Source: Palsa-504 sp963844625 (GTDB lineage Bacteria > Actinomycetota > Actinomycetes > Streptosporangiales > Streptosporangiaceae). Taken from it: DNA of 64,000 nucleotides. The stretch is taken from NCBI GenBank assembly GCA_963844625.1, contig CAWJPF010000010.1:62001-126000 (forward strand). The letters run 5' to 3'. Each line of letters starts with the position of its first letter. Position 1 is the first letter of the stretch. The notes under the pieces are model-generated. The model searched no databases and had not been told where the DNA came from. It was given only the letters and a program-made list of their open reading frames with translations. Made by a program: the position numbers and the translations under genes. Positions 39,555 to 47,657 of the stretch are shown here, piece by piece.

Positions 39555-41500
39555 ACTCCCGGGGCCGACGCGGACGCGACGGCCTGCTGGGCGGCCTGCA
39601 GCCCGGCCGCATCCTCCATCGCGCTGGTATCGCCCTGCGGGCCGCCGTGCTCGACGACGTCGCGCAGCAGCCGCCGCATGATCTTGCCGGTCCGGGTCTT
39701 GGGCAGCGCGGAGGTCAGGTAGACCGAGCCTAGCCGGGCGTAGCCGCCCAGCTGGGAGGTCACGTCATGAGAAACCTCCTGCTCGACCGTGCCCGGGTCC
39801 GCTCCGTCGAGCAAGGTAAGGAACGCGACCGGGACGGTGCCCTTGGTGGCGTCGGACACGCCCACGACGGCGGCCTCGGCGACCTGCGGGTGCGCGGTCG
39901 CGATGGCCTCGATCTCCAGCGTCGAGATGCGGTGCGCGGCCACGTTGATGACGTCGTCGGCCCGGCCGAGCACCCACAGGTGGCCGTCGTCGTCCAGCAC
40001 GGCCTCGTCGTTGGTGGTGTAGCAGCCGGGGAACCGGCTGAAGTACGCGTGCTGGTACCGCTGCGGGTCGTCCCAGACCGTCCGCGCGAGCGTCGGAAAG
40101 GGCTGCGTCAGCACGAGATTGCCCTTCGTCCCGGGCGGCACGGGCTTGCCGTTGTCGTCGAGGATTTCGTAGACGTGCCCGGGCACCGCCGTGCCAGTCG
40201 AACCGGGCTTGAGCGCCTCGACGCCTGCGACGGAATAGGCCCAGGTCGAGCCGGTCTCGGTCTGCCCGTAGGCGTTGACGACCGGAACGCCGCCGCCCAG
40301 GTGCCTGCTCGCCCAGGCGAACGTCTCTCCGTCGAGGGGTTCGCCCTGGACGGTGACCAGCTTCAGCTCTGGCAGCGGGTGCGCGGCGGCGAGGTCGTCG
40401 CCGTACTTGCGCAGCATCCGCAGCAGGGTCGGCGCGCCGAGCACCTTGGTCACGTGGTGCTTCTCGCAGATCTCATAGAAGCGCGCGTTGCTCGGCGTGT
40501 CCATCGCCCCCTCGAAGCAGGCGATGGTCATGCCGTTGGCCAGGCCGCCGACGACGGCCTGGATCGGGAAGGTCAGCCAGCCGACGTCGGCCGCTACCCA
40601 GTAGACGTCGCCGTCCTCCGGGCCGACCTGCCAGCGGACGTTGGCCCAGGTGCCGAGGAGGAAGCCTGCCACGCTGTGCACCACGCCCTTGGGCCGGGCT
40701 TCGGTACCACTGGTGAAGATCAGGAACGCCGGGTCGTTCGCCTCGAGCGGGACGGCCGGGATGCCCTCTGGGGCCACGGTGAGGGCCTCGGCGTAGGACA
40801 TCTCGCCTGCTTGCAGCGGTACAGCCCGCCCGGTGCGATCCACAACGATTGTGTACTCGACGCCGCCGGCCTTGGCGCGGGCGGCGCGCAGCGTGTCCAG
40901 CAGCGGCGTGAGCTTGCCCCGCCGGTAGGAGGCGTCCAGGACGATCACGACCTTGGCGCGGGAGGCCTCCAGCCGGGACCGCACGGCATCCGGGCCGAAC
41001 CCGGAGAACAGGATCGTGTAAATGGCGCCGATCCGGTTGCACGCCTGCACCGCGGTGAACGCCTCGATGGCGTTGGGCATGTAGATCGCGACCACGTCGC
41101 CCTTGGCCACGCCCAGCGAGGCGAGCGCGGCGGCCAGCCGGCTCGTCTCGTCCGCGAGCTCGGCGTAGCTGACGGTGCGGACGTCGCCCGGTTCGCCCTC
41201 CCAGATGACCGCGGTCTTGCCTGCGGTGGCCGGGTCCTCCGCCCACCGGTCCAGGCAGTTGTCCGAGACGTTCATCCGGCCGCCGCCGAAGTAGGTGAAG
41301 TCGCCGAGCTCGCCGGTCCGGACCGTATGCCATGGCCGCATCCAGCGCTGCTGCTCCGCGACCCAGGTCCAGTAGGAGTCTGGACTGCTGTCGTGCCTGG
41401 CCCGCGCGGTCCGCAGCAGCTCGGCCTGAGCGGTGATGCGCCACTGTTCTGGCAGTGGCTGCAGCGGCGTAGCCAGCAGCTGGCTGAGATTGTCTGTCAT
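39551..41500 (-). CDS. Acetyl/acyl-CoA synthetase
   Basis: 649 residues from ATG 41500, six nt after GGGGAGG. The acetyl-CoA synthetase architecture is complete: ACAS N-terminal region (HDSSPDSYWTWVAEQQRW, FTYFGGGRMNVSDNCLDRW), the phosphate loop FLIFTSGTEARPKGVVHS, the AMP motif VVNAYGQTETGSTWAYS, and the C-terminal lysine in ALPKTRTGKIMRRLLRDV. It activates a short carboxylic acid with ATP and CoA; which acid (acetate, propionate, isovalerate or acetoacetate) cannot be told from the motifs. In the operon it could activate an imported branched-chain acid or salvage the acetoacetate released by the lyase. The TSG-T-E form of the loop departs from the common TSGSTG. Confidence 0.85.
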   Translation of the reverse strand: MTDNLSQLLATPLQPLPEQWRITAQAELLRTARARHDSSPDSYWTWVAEQQRWMRPWHTVRTGELGDFTYFGGGRMNVSDNCLDRWAEDPATAGKTAVIWEGEPGDVRTVSYAELADETSRLAAALASLGVAKGDVVAIYMPNAIEAFTAVQACNRIGAIYTILFSGFGPDAVRSRLEASRAKVVIVLDASYRRGKLTPLLDTLRAARAKAGGVEYTIVVDRTGRAVPLQAGEMSYAEALTVAPEGIPAVPLEANDPAFLIFTSGTEARPKGVVHSVAGFLLGTWANVRWQVGPEDGDVYWVAADVGWLTFPIQAVVGGLANGMTIACFEGAMDTPSNARFYEICEKHHVTKVLGAPTLLRMLRKYGDDLAAAHPLPELKLVTVQGEPLDGETFAWASRHLGGGVPVVNAYGQTETGSTWAYSVAGVEALKPGSTGTAVPGHVYEILDDNGKPVPPGTKGNLVLTQPFPTLARTVWDDPQRYQHAYFSRFPGCYTTNDEAVLDDDGHLWVLGRADDVINVAAHRISTLEIEAIATAHPQVAEAAVVGVSDATKGTVPVAFLTLLDGADPGTVEQEVSHDVTSQLGGYARLGSVYLTSALPKTRTGKIMRRLLRDVVEHGGPQGDTSAMEDAAGLQAAQQAVASASAPGV

Positions 41501-41549
41501 AGACATCCTCCCCGGAATTGCCACTCGGTTGATAGCGCCTCGGCCGTGG

Positions 41550-43121
41550 TCAGACCGGGCTGATGTGATGATGTCGCCGTTGCGGGCCCCGGGTCCAGTG
41601 CTCCGCGTCGGCGAGCCGCGCGATGAGCTCGGCCCGCAAGCCAGCGGGCTCCACCACGGCGTCGACCACGAGCTCGCTGGCCAGCCGCAGCAGGTTGATG
41701 TCGGCGCGCTGCTCGGCCGTACGCGCCTCGATGAAGGCGGCGCGCTGCCCGGCATCGTCGATGCCGGCGATCTTCTTGGCGTACATCGCGTTGACCGAGG
41801 CCGCCGCGGCCATCGGCCCGATGGACGCTGCGGGCAGCGCGATCGACGCGCGCGGCTCGAAGCCGGGGGCGCACATCGCGTAGTACCCGGCCGCGTAACT
41901 CTTGCGCAAGATGACCGAGAACTTGGGCACCTCGGCGCTAGCCATCGCGGTGATCATCTTGGCGCCGTGGCGGATGATGCCCTGCCGCTCGACCGCGGCG
42001 CCCACCATGAACCCGGGTACGTCGTGCAGGAAGATCAGCGGCACGTTGAAGGCGTCGCACATGGTGATGAAGCGCGCCGCCTTGTCGGCGGAGTCCACGA
42101 AGATCGCTCCGCTGCGGACCTGAGACTGGTTGGCGACGATGCCTACGACCTGGCCCTGCAGGCGGGCCAGCCCGACCACGATCTCCTGCGCCCAGCGCGC
42201 CTTGATCTCGAAGAACGAGCCCGCGTCGACTAGCCCGTCGATGACCTCGCCGACGTCGTAGCCCGCCGATTCCGCCGCCGGGATCACGTCCGACCAGTCC
42301 TCCCGCGTGGGTGCCGCGGGAACCCCGGGCGGCGGCCGCTGTTCCCAGCTGTCGGGCAGGTACGACAGCAGCAGGCGGGCCGCGGCGATGGCTTCCCAGT
42401 CCGACCCGAACACCTCGTCCGCGCAGCCGGAGACCGTCGCGTGCATGAGCGCGCCGCCCATCTCCTCCAGGGTCGTCAGCTCCCCGGTGACCTTCTCCGC
42501 GACCCGCGGGGACGCCAGGTACATCGACGCGTTGCCCTCGACCATCCCGACCCAGTCGGTGAAGGCGGGCATGTAGGCGCCGCCGGCCGCAGACGGGCCG
42601 AGCAGGCAGCAGATCTGCGGCACCCGGCCGGACAGGGCGACCTGCAGCTGGAAGATGCGCGAGGCGCCGCGGCGGTCCGAGAAGAAACCGAGCTGGTCGG
42701 TGAGCCGGCCGCCCGCGGAGTCGACCAGGTAGATCACCGGGAGCAGGTCGCGATCGGCGCGTTCCAGGATCCGGACCTGCTTCTCGCAGGTCAGCTTGCC
42801 CCAGGAGCCCGCCTTGACCGCGAAGTCGTGGGCGATGACGGCGACCGCCCGGCCGTCGACGCGTCCCACTCCGGTCCGCACGCCGTCGGCGGGCAGGCCG
42901 TCCGCGGCGGCGTTCCCGAGCAGGCCGTCCTCCCGCCAGCTGCCCGGGTCAAGCAGGACGGCCAGGCGATCGGCGACCGGCAGCTTGCCCGGCCAGCGGC
43001 TCGCGTCGTTTCCGCGGCGGGCCGCGTCGATCGCGGCCCGCACCGCAGTGCCCCCGTCAACCTCGGGCGCCCCGGCGGCGGCATCCGCCTCCGGGGGTGA
43101 CGCGACGTCGGGCGAGCTCAC
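41550..43121 (-). CDS. accD1: Acyl-CoA carboxylase beta subunit (carboxyltransferase), methylcrotonyl-CoA type
   Basis: 523 residues from a GTG overlapping the acyl-CoA dehydrogenase stop (GTGA). Two crotonase-like carboxyltransferase halves carry the typical motifs: LVDSAGGRLTDQLGFFSDRRGASRIF, the acyl-CoA-binding GPSAAGGAYMPAFTDWVGMVEG, and FLHDVPGFMVGAAVERQGIIRHGAKMITAMA. The 'GMVEGNASMYLASPRV' stretch resembles methylcrotonyl-CoA carboxylase beta subunits more than propionyl-CoA ones, where a DATP-type pair is usual. It transfers CO2 from biotin of the alpha subunit onto the acyl-CoA. Position directly after the dehydrogenase suits leucine catabolism. Confidence 0.9.
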   Translation of the reverse strand: MSSPDVASPPEADAAAGAPEVDGGTAVRAAIDAARRGNDASRWPGKLPVADRLAVLLDPGSWREDGLLGNAAADGLPADGVRTGVGRVDGRAVAVIAHDFAVKAGSWGKLTCEKQVRILERADRDLLPVIYLVDSAGGRLTDQLGFFSDRRGASRIFQLQVALSGRVPQICCLLGPSAAGGAYMPAFTDWVGMVEGNASMYLASPRVAEKVTGELTTLEEMGGALMHATVSGCADEVFGSDWEAIAAARLLLSYLPDSWEQRPPPGVPAAPTREDWSDVIPAAESAGYDVGEVIDGLVDAGSFFEIKARWAQEIVVGLARLQGQVVGIVANQSQVRSGAIFVDSADKAARFITMCDAFNVPLIFLHDVPGFMVGAAVERQGIIRHGAKMITAMASAEVPKFSVILRKSYAAGYYAMCAPGFEPRASIALPAASIGPMAAAASVNAMYAKKIAGIDDAGQRAAFIEARTAEQRADINLLRLASELVVDAVVEPAGLRAELIARLADAEHWTRGPQRRHHHISPV

Positions 43122-44287
43122 GCAGGCAGTCCCTTGGCCAGGATCTCCAGTTGGATCTCGTCGGTACCGCCGCCGATGCGCAGCACGCGGGCGTCCCTGA
43201 AATGGCGCGCGACCGGCGTCTCCTCCAGGAAACCGCTGCCGCCGAACAGCTGGACGCACTCGTCGACGATCCGGTTGGCCGCGATCGCGGCGTGATACTT
43301 GGCCATGGCGACCGACGTGGCGGCCCCTGGGTGACCGCTGTCCAGGCGCGCCGCGGCCCGGTAGGTGAGCAGCCGGGCCGCCTCGAGCTCCACGGACAAG
43401 GCGGCGATCCGGTGCCTGGTCACCTGCAGGCTGATGAGCGGCGAGCCGAACACCTCGCGGTCCCTGGCGTAGGTCGTCGCGGCCTGCAGGCATTCTTCGG
43501 CGTGCCCGAGGCCCATGGCGGCGAGGGTGAGCCGCTCCAGCTGGAAGGCCGACATGATCTGGTGAAAGCCGCGGTTCTGGGTACCGAGCACCGCGTCGGC
43601 CGCGACCAGGCAGTCCGAGAAGATGACCTCCCGGGTGTCGGAGGCGTGCCAGCCCATCTTGCGCAGCGGCTGGCCCACGGAAAGGCCCGGTGTCCCGGCC
43701 TCCACGATGAACGTGGTGATGCCGCGGTGCGCGTCCGCCGCGGTGCGGGCGGCGACCACGAGAACGTCGGCGATCCCGGCGTTGGTGATGAACATCTTGG
43801 TGCCGTTGAGGCGGAACCCCTCACCCGCCTCCCCAGCCCCCCGCACCGGGGTGGCCCGGGTCGTGATGCCGCCGACGTTCGACCCGGTGCCCGGTTCGGT
43901 GACCGCGATCGAGCCGATCTTCTCGCCGGAGACCAGACCCGGCAGGTAGCGGGCGCGCTGCTCGGCGGTGCCGAAGTGGGCGATATGCGGCGCCGACATG
44001 TAGCCGCTGACCAGCGCGGTGACGGCGATGCCGCCGCTAGCCCTGGCCAGCTCCTCGGCGAGCACGACGATGGCCAGTGCGTCGCCGCCGCCCCCGCCGT
44101 ACTCCTCGGCAATCGACAGCCCGAGCAGGCCGGCGCCGCCCATCTCCTTGAGCAGCGCCGCGGGCGGACGGCCGGCCGCCTCCGATTCATCGACTACCGG
44201 CCGCACGTGGCGGTCAACGAAGGCCCGGACGCTGGCCCGGAACTCCTCGTGCTCTTCGTCAAGTTCCCAGTTCATAGCGGTGGTCAT
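43118..44287 (-). CDS. Acyl-CoA dehydrogenase, isovaleryl-CoA dehydrogenase-like
   Basis: 389 residues from the ATG 7 nt after GGAG. It shows the three ACAD domains: N-terminal helices (EEHEEFRASVRAFVDRHV), the FAD-binding SIAVTEPGTGSNVGGITTRA, the GTKMFITNAGIADVLVV segment, and the C-terminal helix bundle with YARDREVFGSPLISLQVTRHRIA and VQLFGGSGFLEETPVARHFRDARVLRIGGGTDEIQ in pieces, where the FGGxG and IGGGTDEI sequences bind FAD. The catalytic glutamate lies probably in GGGTDEIQLE. It oxidises an acyl-CoA, here probably isovaleryl-CoA, to the enoyl-CoA. It is the first gene of the operon. Confidence 0.88.
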   Translation of the reverse strand: MTTAMNWELDEEHEEFRASVRAFVDRHVRPVVDESEAAGRPPAALLKEMGGAGLLGLSIAEEYGGGGGDALAIVVLAEELARASGGIAVTALVSGYMSAPHIAHFGTAEQRARYLPGLVSGEKIGSIAVTEPGTGSNVGGITTRATPVRGAGEAGEGFRLNGTKMFITNAGIADVLVVAARTAADAHRGITTFIVEAGTPGLSVGQPLRKMGWHASDTREVIFSDCLVAADAVLGTQNRGFHQIMSAFQLERLTLAAMGLGHAEECLQAATTYARDREVFGSPLISLQVTRHRIAALSVELEAARLLTYRAAARLDSGHPGAATSVAMAKYHAAIAANRIVDECVQLFGGSGFLEETPVARHFRDARVLRIGGGTDEIQLEILAKGLPA

Positions 44288-44307
44288 GAGAAGACTCCGT
44301 GCTAGCT

Positions 44308-44344
44308 ACTAACGAACATTCATTAGTACCGTAGGCTACTGCCG
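44308..44344. promoter_or_regulatory. TetR operator and leaderless tetR promoter
   Basis: ACTAACGAACATTCATTAGT (44308-44327) is a 20-bp near-palindrome with 16 of 20 symmetric positions, in the 56-bp gap between the divergent acyl-CoA dehydrogenase and TetR genes. TAGGCT at 44332-44337 stands 6 nt before the tetR GTG at 44344, so that transcript is leaderless and the operator covers its -35 region. Control of the catabolic operon and autoregulation are likely. Confidence 0.72.
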
Positions 44345-44928
44345 TGGACAGGTCAACCGTCACCAGCCCGGGCTCCGTGCTCGACGCGGCCCGCCTGCTT
44401 TTCGCCGATCGCGGCTATCACGGCACCTCGATGAAGGACATCGCCGAGGCCCTCGGGGTCCGGGCCCCGAGCCTGTACAACCACGTCGCCTCCAAGCAAG
44501 AGATCCTGTACGCGATCATGGACAAGGCGATGGACCGAGCACTCGCCGCCCAGGAAGAGGCGCTGGACGGCGTCGAGGACGTGTCCGAGCAACTGCGCCG
44601 GGCAACCGAATCCCTGGTGCTCGACTTCCTGCGTTACCCGGCTGAGGTGACCGTCTGCAACACCGAGGTGCGCAGCCTCGACCCCGGCTATCGCCTCGCC
44701 ATCGTGGCCAAGCGTGACCGGTACGCGGCCCAGGTACGCCGCATCATCGAGCAGGGCTGCCGCAGTGGCCGGTTCCGGACCCGTACGCCGCAGATCGCCG
44801 CGTACGCCGTGCTCGAGATGGGCAACAGCGCGAAGTCGTGGTTCAGGGCCGCCGGCCGTTTCACCGACACCTACGTGGCCAGCGAGTACGGCGAGTTCGC
44901 GTTGCGCCTGGTAGGTGCCGCAGCTTAG
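44344..44928 (+). CDS. TetR-family regulator of the branched-chain acyl-CoA operon
   Basis: 194 residues. The DNA-binding domain is at about residues 8-55 (SVLDAARLLFADRGYHGTSMKDIAEALGVRAPSLYNHVASKQEILY in pieces), the FadR/KstR-like form with a SLYNHVxSKQEIL ending. The C-terminal ligand domain continues through FLRYPAEVTVCNTEVRSL and ends around residue 190. It is divergent from the acyl-CoA dehydrogenase operon, as Rv2506 is from the homologous mycobacterial operon. An acyl-CoA intermediate is the probable ligand, by inference. Confidence 0.9.
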   Translation: MDRSTVTSPGSVLDAARLLFADRGYHGTSMKDIAEALGVRAPSLYNHVASKQEILYAIMDKAMDRALAAQEEALDGVEDVSEQLRRATESLVLDFLRYPAEVTVCNTEVRSLDPGYRLAIVAKRDRYAAQVRRIIEQGCRSGRFRTRTPQIAAYAVLEMGNSAKSWFRAAGRFTDTYVASEYGEFALRLVGAAA

Positions 44929-44994
44929 CGGGGTCGGCGACCAGGTCGAGCGCGGTGATCCGGCCGCCGGTCACGGCGAAGCTGAGCACGCAGG
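44929..44994 (-). pseudogene. C-terminal remnant of an ECF sigma factor of SnoaL type
   Basis: On the minus strand one frame reads VLSFAVTGGRITALDLVADPAK, which is the end of the SnoaL-like domain of SigJ-type ECF sigma factors (compare 'GGRI...IDVIADPxxL' in that family). No upstream domain of the sigma factor is present; only about 25 codons remain, and the frame runs into the end of the tetR gene. It marks lost DNA next to the degraded TetR repressor. Confidence 0.5.
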
Positions 44995-45296
44995 TCAGCT
45001 CGCTTCGGGACCAGGGGCATACGTCGCGGCCAGCGCGCGGAGCTGCCGGTGCACCGCGTCAAACGCCGCGAAGTCCTGCTGCGCCCGGGCGAGCACCACG
45101 GCGCCCTCGCTGGCCGCGATAAGCATCGTGGCGAAGTCATCCGCACGAGAACGGACCGCCACGTGGCCAGGAAGCCGTCGACGATCGCCACGGCGCCGCG
45201 TCCGCGGAGCGGATCGAGGATCAGGGACGCACCCTGGAAGCCACGCTTGGCCAGGAGGATCACGGCGCTCGACACCATCCGTTCGCGGACACTCAT
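44995..45296 (-). pseudogene. Degraded TetR repressor (LmrA/YxaF type)
   Basis: The N-terminal part from the ATG at 45296 reads MSVRERMVSSAVILLAKRGFQGASL, the first two helices of a YxaF/LmrA-type TetR domain, but the recognition helix is missing. A different frame carries the C-terminal part (RADDFATMLIAASEGAVVLARAQQ, ending in ALAATYAPGPEAS at the stop 44995). The two are separated by a stretch of about 30 codons with no family match, so an internal deletion and a frameshift have destroyed the gene. It lies divergent from the tautomerase and its palindromic operator, so it was probably their repressor. Confidence 0.65.
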
Positions 45297-45334
45297 GAAT
45301 CATGATCTCCCAGGTCAACAGCGGGACTCAGGGC

Positions 45335-45360
45335 TTGACTATGACGACCGTCATAGTCAA
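45335..45360. promoter_or_regulatory. 26-bp palindromic operator upstream of the tautomerase
   Basis: TTGACTATGACG (45335-45346) and CGTCATAGTCAA (45349-45360) are perfect 12-bp inverted arms around AC. It lies between the degraded TetR gene and the tautomerase, 51 bp before the tautomerase start, in the usual position for a TetR operator. With its neighbouring repressor broken, the site may be unoccupied or serve another regulator. Confidence 0.75.
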
Positions 45361-45411
45361 CGATGGAGACCGTCTGCACGCAACTCGCGCCGGAAACCAG
45401 AGGAGCTTCCC

Positions 45412-45852
45412 ATGCCCATGATCGACACCTACGCGGTGGCCGGCACGTTCGCCGACAAGCACCAGCTAGCCGCGGATCTCGCCGCCGCCGTCATGACGAT
45501 CGAGCAGGTCCCTAACATCCCGATGTTCCGCCAGAACACCGCGGCTTTCATCCATGACCTCCCGGCCGACTCCCTGTCCAACGTCGACGGCGACAGCAAC
45601 TACGTCCGCGTTCAGGTCCTGACCAACGCGAGCGCGCTGGACCGCGACAAGCAACTCGCCGTCGTGCGCCAGCTCACCGAAATCGTCGCGAAGGCCGCGG
45701 GCGACCCCACCCTGGTGGACCGCACGTGGGTGCTGCTGACCGAGGCTCCCGAGGGCGGCTGGGGCCTGCACGGCCACGCGAACACCAACGCGGAGCTGGT
45801 CACCGCGGCACGGGCCCAGATCGCGGAGCGCAAAAGCGCGTCCGGGGCGTAG
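45412..45852 (+). CDS. Tautomerase-fold protein
   Basis: 146 residues from an ATG behind AGAGGAG. The N-terminus MPMIDTYAVAGTF supplies the Pro2, exposed after Met removal, that acts as the base in 4-oxalocrotonate tautomerase-type enzymes. The second beta-alpha-beta unit begins at SNYVRVQVLTNASALDRDKQLAVVRQLTEIVAKAAG and its WVLLTEAPEGGWGLHGHAN finishes the fold, so this is a fused (about 2 x 60 residue) subunit. Substrate is not known. The divergent repressor has decayed while the operator is intact, so the gene may be expressed all the time. Confidence 0.8.
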   Translation: MPMIDTYAVAGTFADKHQLAADLAAAVMTIEQVPNIPMFRQNTAAFIHDLPADSLSNVDGDSNYVRVQVLTNASALDRDKQLAVVRQLTEIVAKAAGDPTLVDRTWVLLTEAPEGGWGLHGHANTNAELVTAARAQIAERKSASGA

Positions 45853-45999
45853 CGGGAGGCCATAGGGGAAACCTTGCCGTCCGTTCGGGCTAAAGATCTT
45901 TTCCACTTCCCACCTCCGACGCGAGCAGCGGCGCAGGAATCTTCGTCATACGCTTGGCGCGATGACGGGGCAAGACTCGCGAGGGCGCCATCGGAGGAG

Positions 46000-46617
46000 A
46001 TGAGATTGGCCGGGTTCACCGCACCGCGGGTAACAGCTGACGATCACGTACGCGGGTTCGCGGAAGCCCCGGTGACGGTTATCGAATACGGCGACTATGA
46101 GTGCCCCTACTGCCGGGGGGCCTTTAGGGACGTGCACCTGCTGCTCGACGAGTACCCCAACACGGTCCGGTTCGTGTTCCGCAACTTCCCGATTCCGCAG
46201 ATCCACCCGCATGCGGAGCAGGCCGCCGAGGCGGCCGAGGCGGCCGCCGCGCAGGGGAAGTTCTGGGAGATGTACGGGCTCCTGCTGCAGCCTGCCGCCC
46301 GGCTCGGCCTCAGCTCGCTGCGTGACTACGCCGACCAGGCGGGTCTGGACATCACCCGGTTCCGCCACGACCTCGGCCGTCATGCCTATGCCGCGCGGAT
46401 CGAGCATGACGTGCAGGAAGGAATCCGCAACGGGGTGAACGCCACCCCCAAGTTCTACGTGAACGGTGAGCGCATCGACGGCAAGCTGCCCCTGGAGGGC
46501 CTGACGGCCGCTGTCCGCGCGGCGGCGGGAGCATTACGCAACGGCCACCTCGGCTGGCTCGGGCCATGGCGGTACGGGAACGGACGCCCGTTCGGCCCAG
46601 ATGATCTTTTCTTTTGA
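46000..46617 (+). CDS. DsbA-like thioredoxin-fold disulfide protein
   Basis: 205 residues. The thioredoxin-fold motif EYGDYECPYCRGAFRDVH contains the CPYC active site; the alpha-helical insert follows, and the cis-proline loop is GVNATPKFYVNG. There is no signal peptide or membrane anchor, so it is a cytoplasmic DsbA/FrnE-like member that would transfer disulfides or bind a thiol substrate. GGAGGAG (45993-45999) directly abuts the ATG at 46000; a TTG at 46006 has better spacing and may be the real start, giving MAGFTAPRV. The tail after residue 175 is Gly/Trp-rich. Confidence 0.85.
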   Translation: MRLAGFTAPRVTADDHVRGFAEAPVTVIEYGDYECPYCRGAFRDVHLLLDEYPNTVRFVFRNFPIPQIHPHAEQAAEAAEAAAAQGKFWEMYGLLLQPAARLGLSSLRDYADQAGLDITRFRHDLGRHAYAARIEHDVQEGIRNGVNATPKFYVNGERIDGKLPLEGLTAAVRAAAGALRNGHLGWLGPWRYGNGRPFGPDDLFF

Positions 46618-46745
46618 CCGAACGGGCAGGGGTGCGTGCCCGCGGGCAGGTGACCGGGTCGTTGAGTTCAGGCGCCGCTTGGCCTGGAGGTCGTGCCGGG
46701 GATCCTGGGGTCCAGGCCGACGTGGTTGGGCGGGGCGGACGGCGG

Positions 46746-46758
46746 TACCTTCGGGCTA
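46746..46758 (+). promoter_or_regulatory. -10 box of a leaderless promoter for the PAP2 gene
   Basis: TACCTT at 46746-46751 lies 6 nt before the ATG at 46758; no ribosome-binding sequence is present. This choice of start also removes a low-complexity N-terminal extension that would be read from farther upstream. Confidence 0.5.
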
Positions 46759-47657
46759 TGGCCAGTTGCCAGCGGTCGCGCGCCGAGATGATCACCTACC
46801 TGCTCGAGCCGAAGAACTGGCTGATCGTCACGGTGCTGGGCATCGGCGGGCACGCCGACGGGCTGGCCGGCCTGGGCTGGGGACTGGTGGCCGCGCTGTT
46901 CACCGCGGTACTGCCGACCCTGTTCATCTCGCACGGCATCCGGCACGGCCGGTGGGACGACAGGAACGTAGGGGCACGACGGCCCCGGCTCATCGTGCTG
47001 GCATTCATCACGACGTCGGTCGCGGCCGGGCTGATCCTGCTCGTCGTGCTCGGCGCGCCCATCTTGCTGACCGGGTACCTCGCCCTCATGCTGGCCAGCG
47101 TGGCGCTACTGGCGGTCATCACCACCGTGTGGAAGATATCCATCCACTGCGCGGTCGCGTCGGGTTCGGTGGCCGTGCTCGCCCTCACCTACGGGCCGCT
47201 AGTGCTGGCCGGCTACCTGCTCGTCGCGCTGCTTGGCTGGTCCCGGGTGACGCTCGGGGATCATACGACCGCCCAGGTCGCGGGCGGTACCGTGCTCGGC
47301 GCGCTGGCGGCCGGCCTGGCCTACGCTGCCCTGGTCCGGTTAGCCGGGGCGGCGGCCTCCGCTGGTAGCGGTACGGGCCGCCGACGTGACGCGGCCAGGC
47401 AGGAAAGGATCACCGTCAGCGGCCAGATCGCCTGCGTGGCGCCCGCGGTCCGCTCCGCTAGCCCGGCCTGCCCGGCGCCCAGGATCAGTTCGGTGCCGAA
47501 CCAGGCGACGGGGGTGAGCAGCACCGCGACGGCCGCCGCGGCCGCGGCGGGCCGCAGGGCCCACGGTACCGCGGACCCGCGCCGCCAGGCCCAGGCCGGC
47601 CAGAGGGCTACCCCGGCGAACCCGACCGAGGCCGCGACGATGTGCGGCACCGGATAG
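46758..47657 (+). CDS. PAP2-family membrane phosphatase-like protein (frame continues over the next gene)
   Basis: 299 residues in the open frame. About six membrane helices lie between residues 17 and 196. The PAP2 histidines are present but the motif is degenerate: the first in SIHCAVASGSVAVLAL and the last in WSRVTLGDHTTAQVAGGTVLGALAAG, where SRxxLGDHxxxQ corresponds to motif 3. Family enzymes remove phosphate from lipid or polyprenyl phosphates. The last ~100 residues are Ala/Arg/Gly-rich and are read opposite the DUF998 gene for 337 bp; the functional protein probably ends near 47345, so a lost stop or frameshift near the end is likely. Confidence 0.7.
   Translation: MASCQRSRAEMITYLLEPKNWLIVTVLGIGGHADGLAGLGWGLVAALFTAVLPTLFISHGIRHGRWDDRNVGARRPRLIVLAFITTSVAAGLILLVVLGAPILLTGYLALMLASVALLAVITTVWKISIHCAVASGSVAVLALTYGPLVLAGYLLVALLGWSRVTLGDHTTAQVAGGTVLGALAAGLAYAALVRLAGAAASAGSGTGRRRDAARQERITVSGQIACVAPAVRSASPACPAPRISSVPNQATGVSSTATAAAAAAGRRAHGTADPRRQAQAGQRATPANPTEAATMCGTG

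Noticed and set aside
36366..44287. Long frames on the opposite strand of the catabolic operon
   Set aside because: They are Arg/Gly/Pro/Ala-rich, lack start signals and known motifs, and lie opposite well-conserved enzymes.
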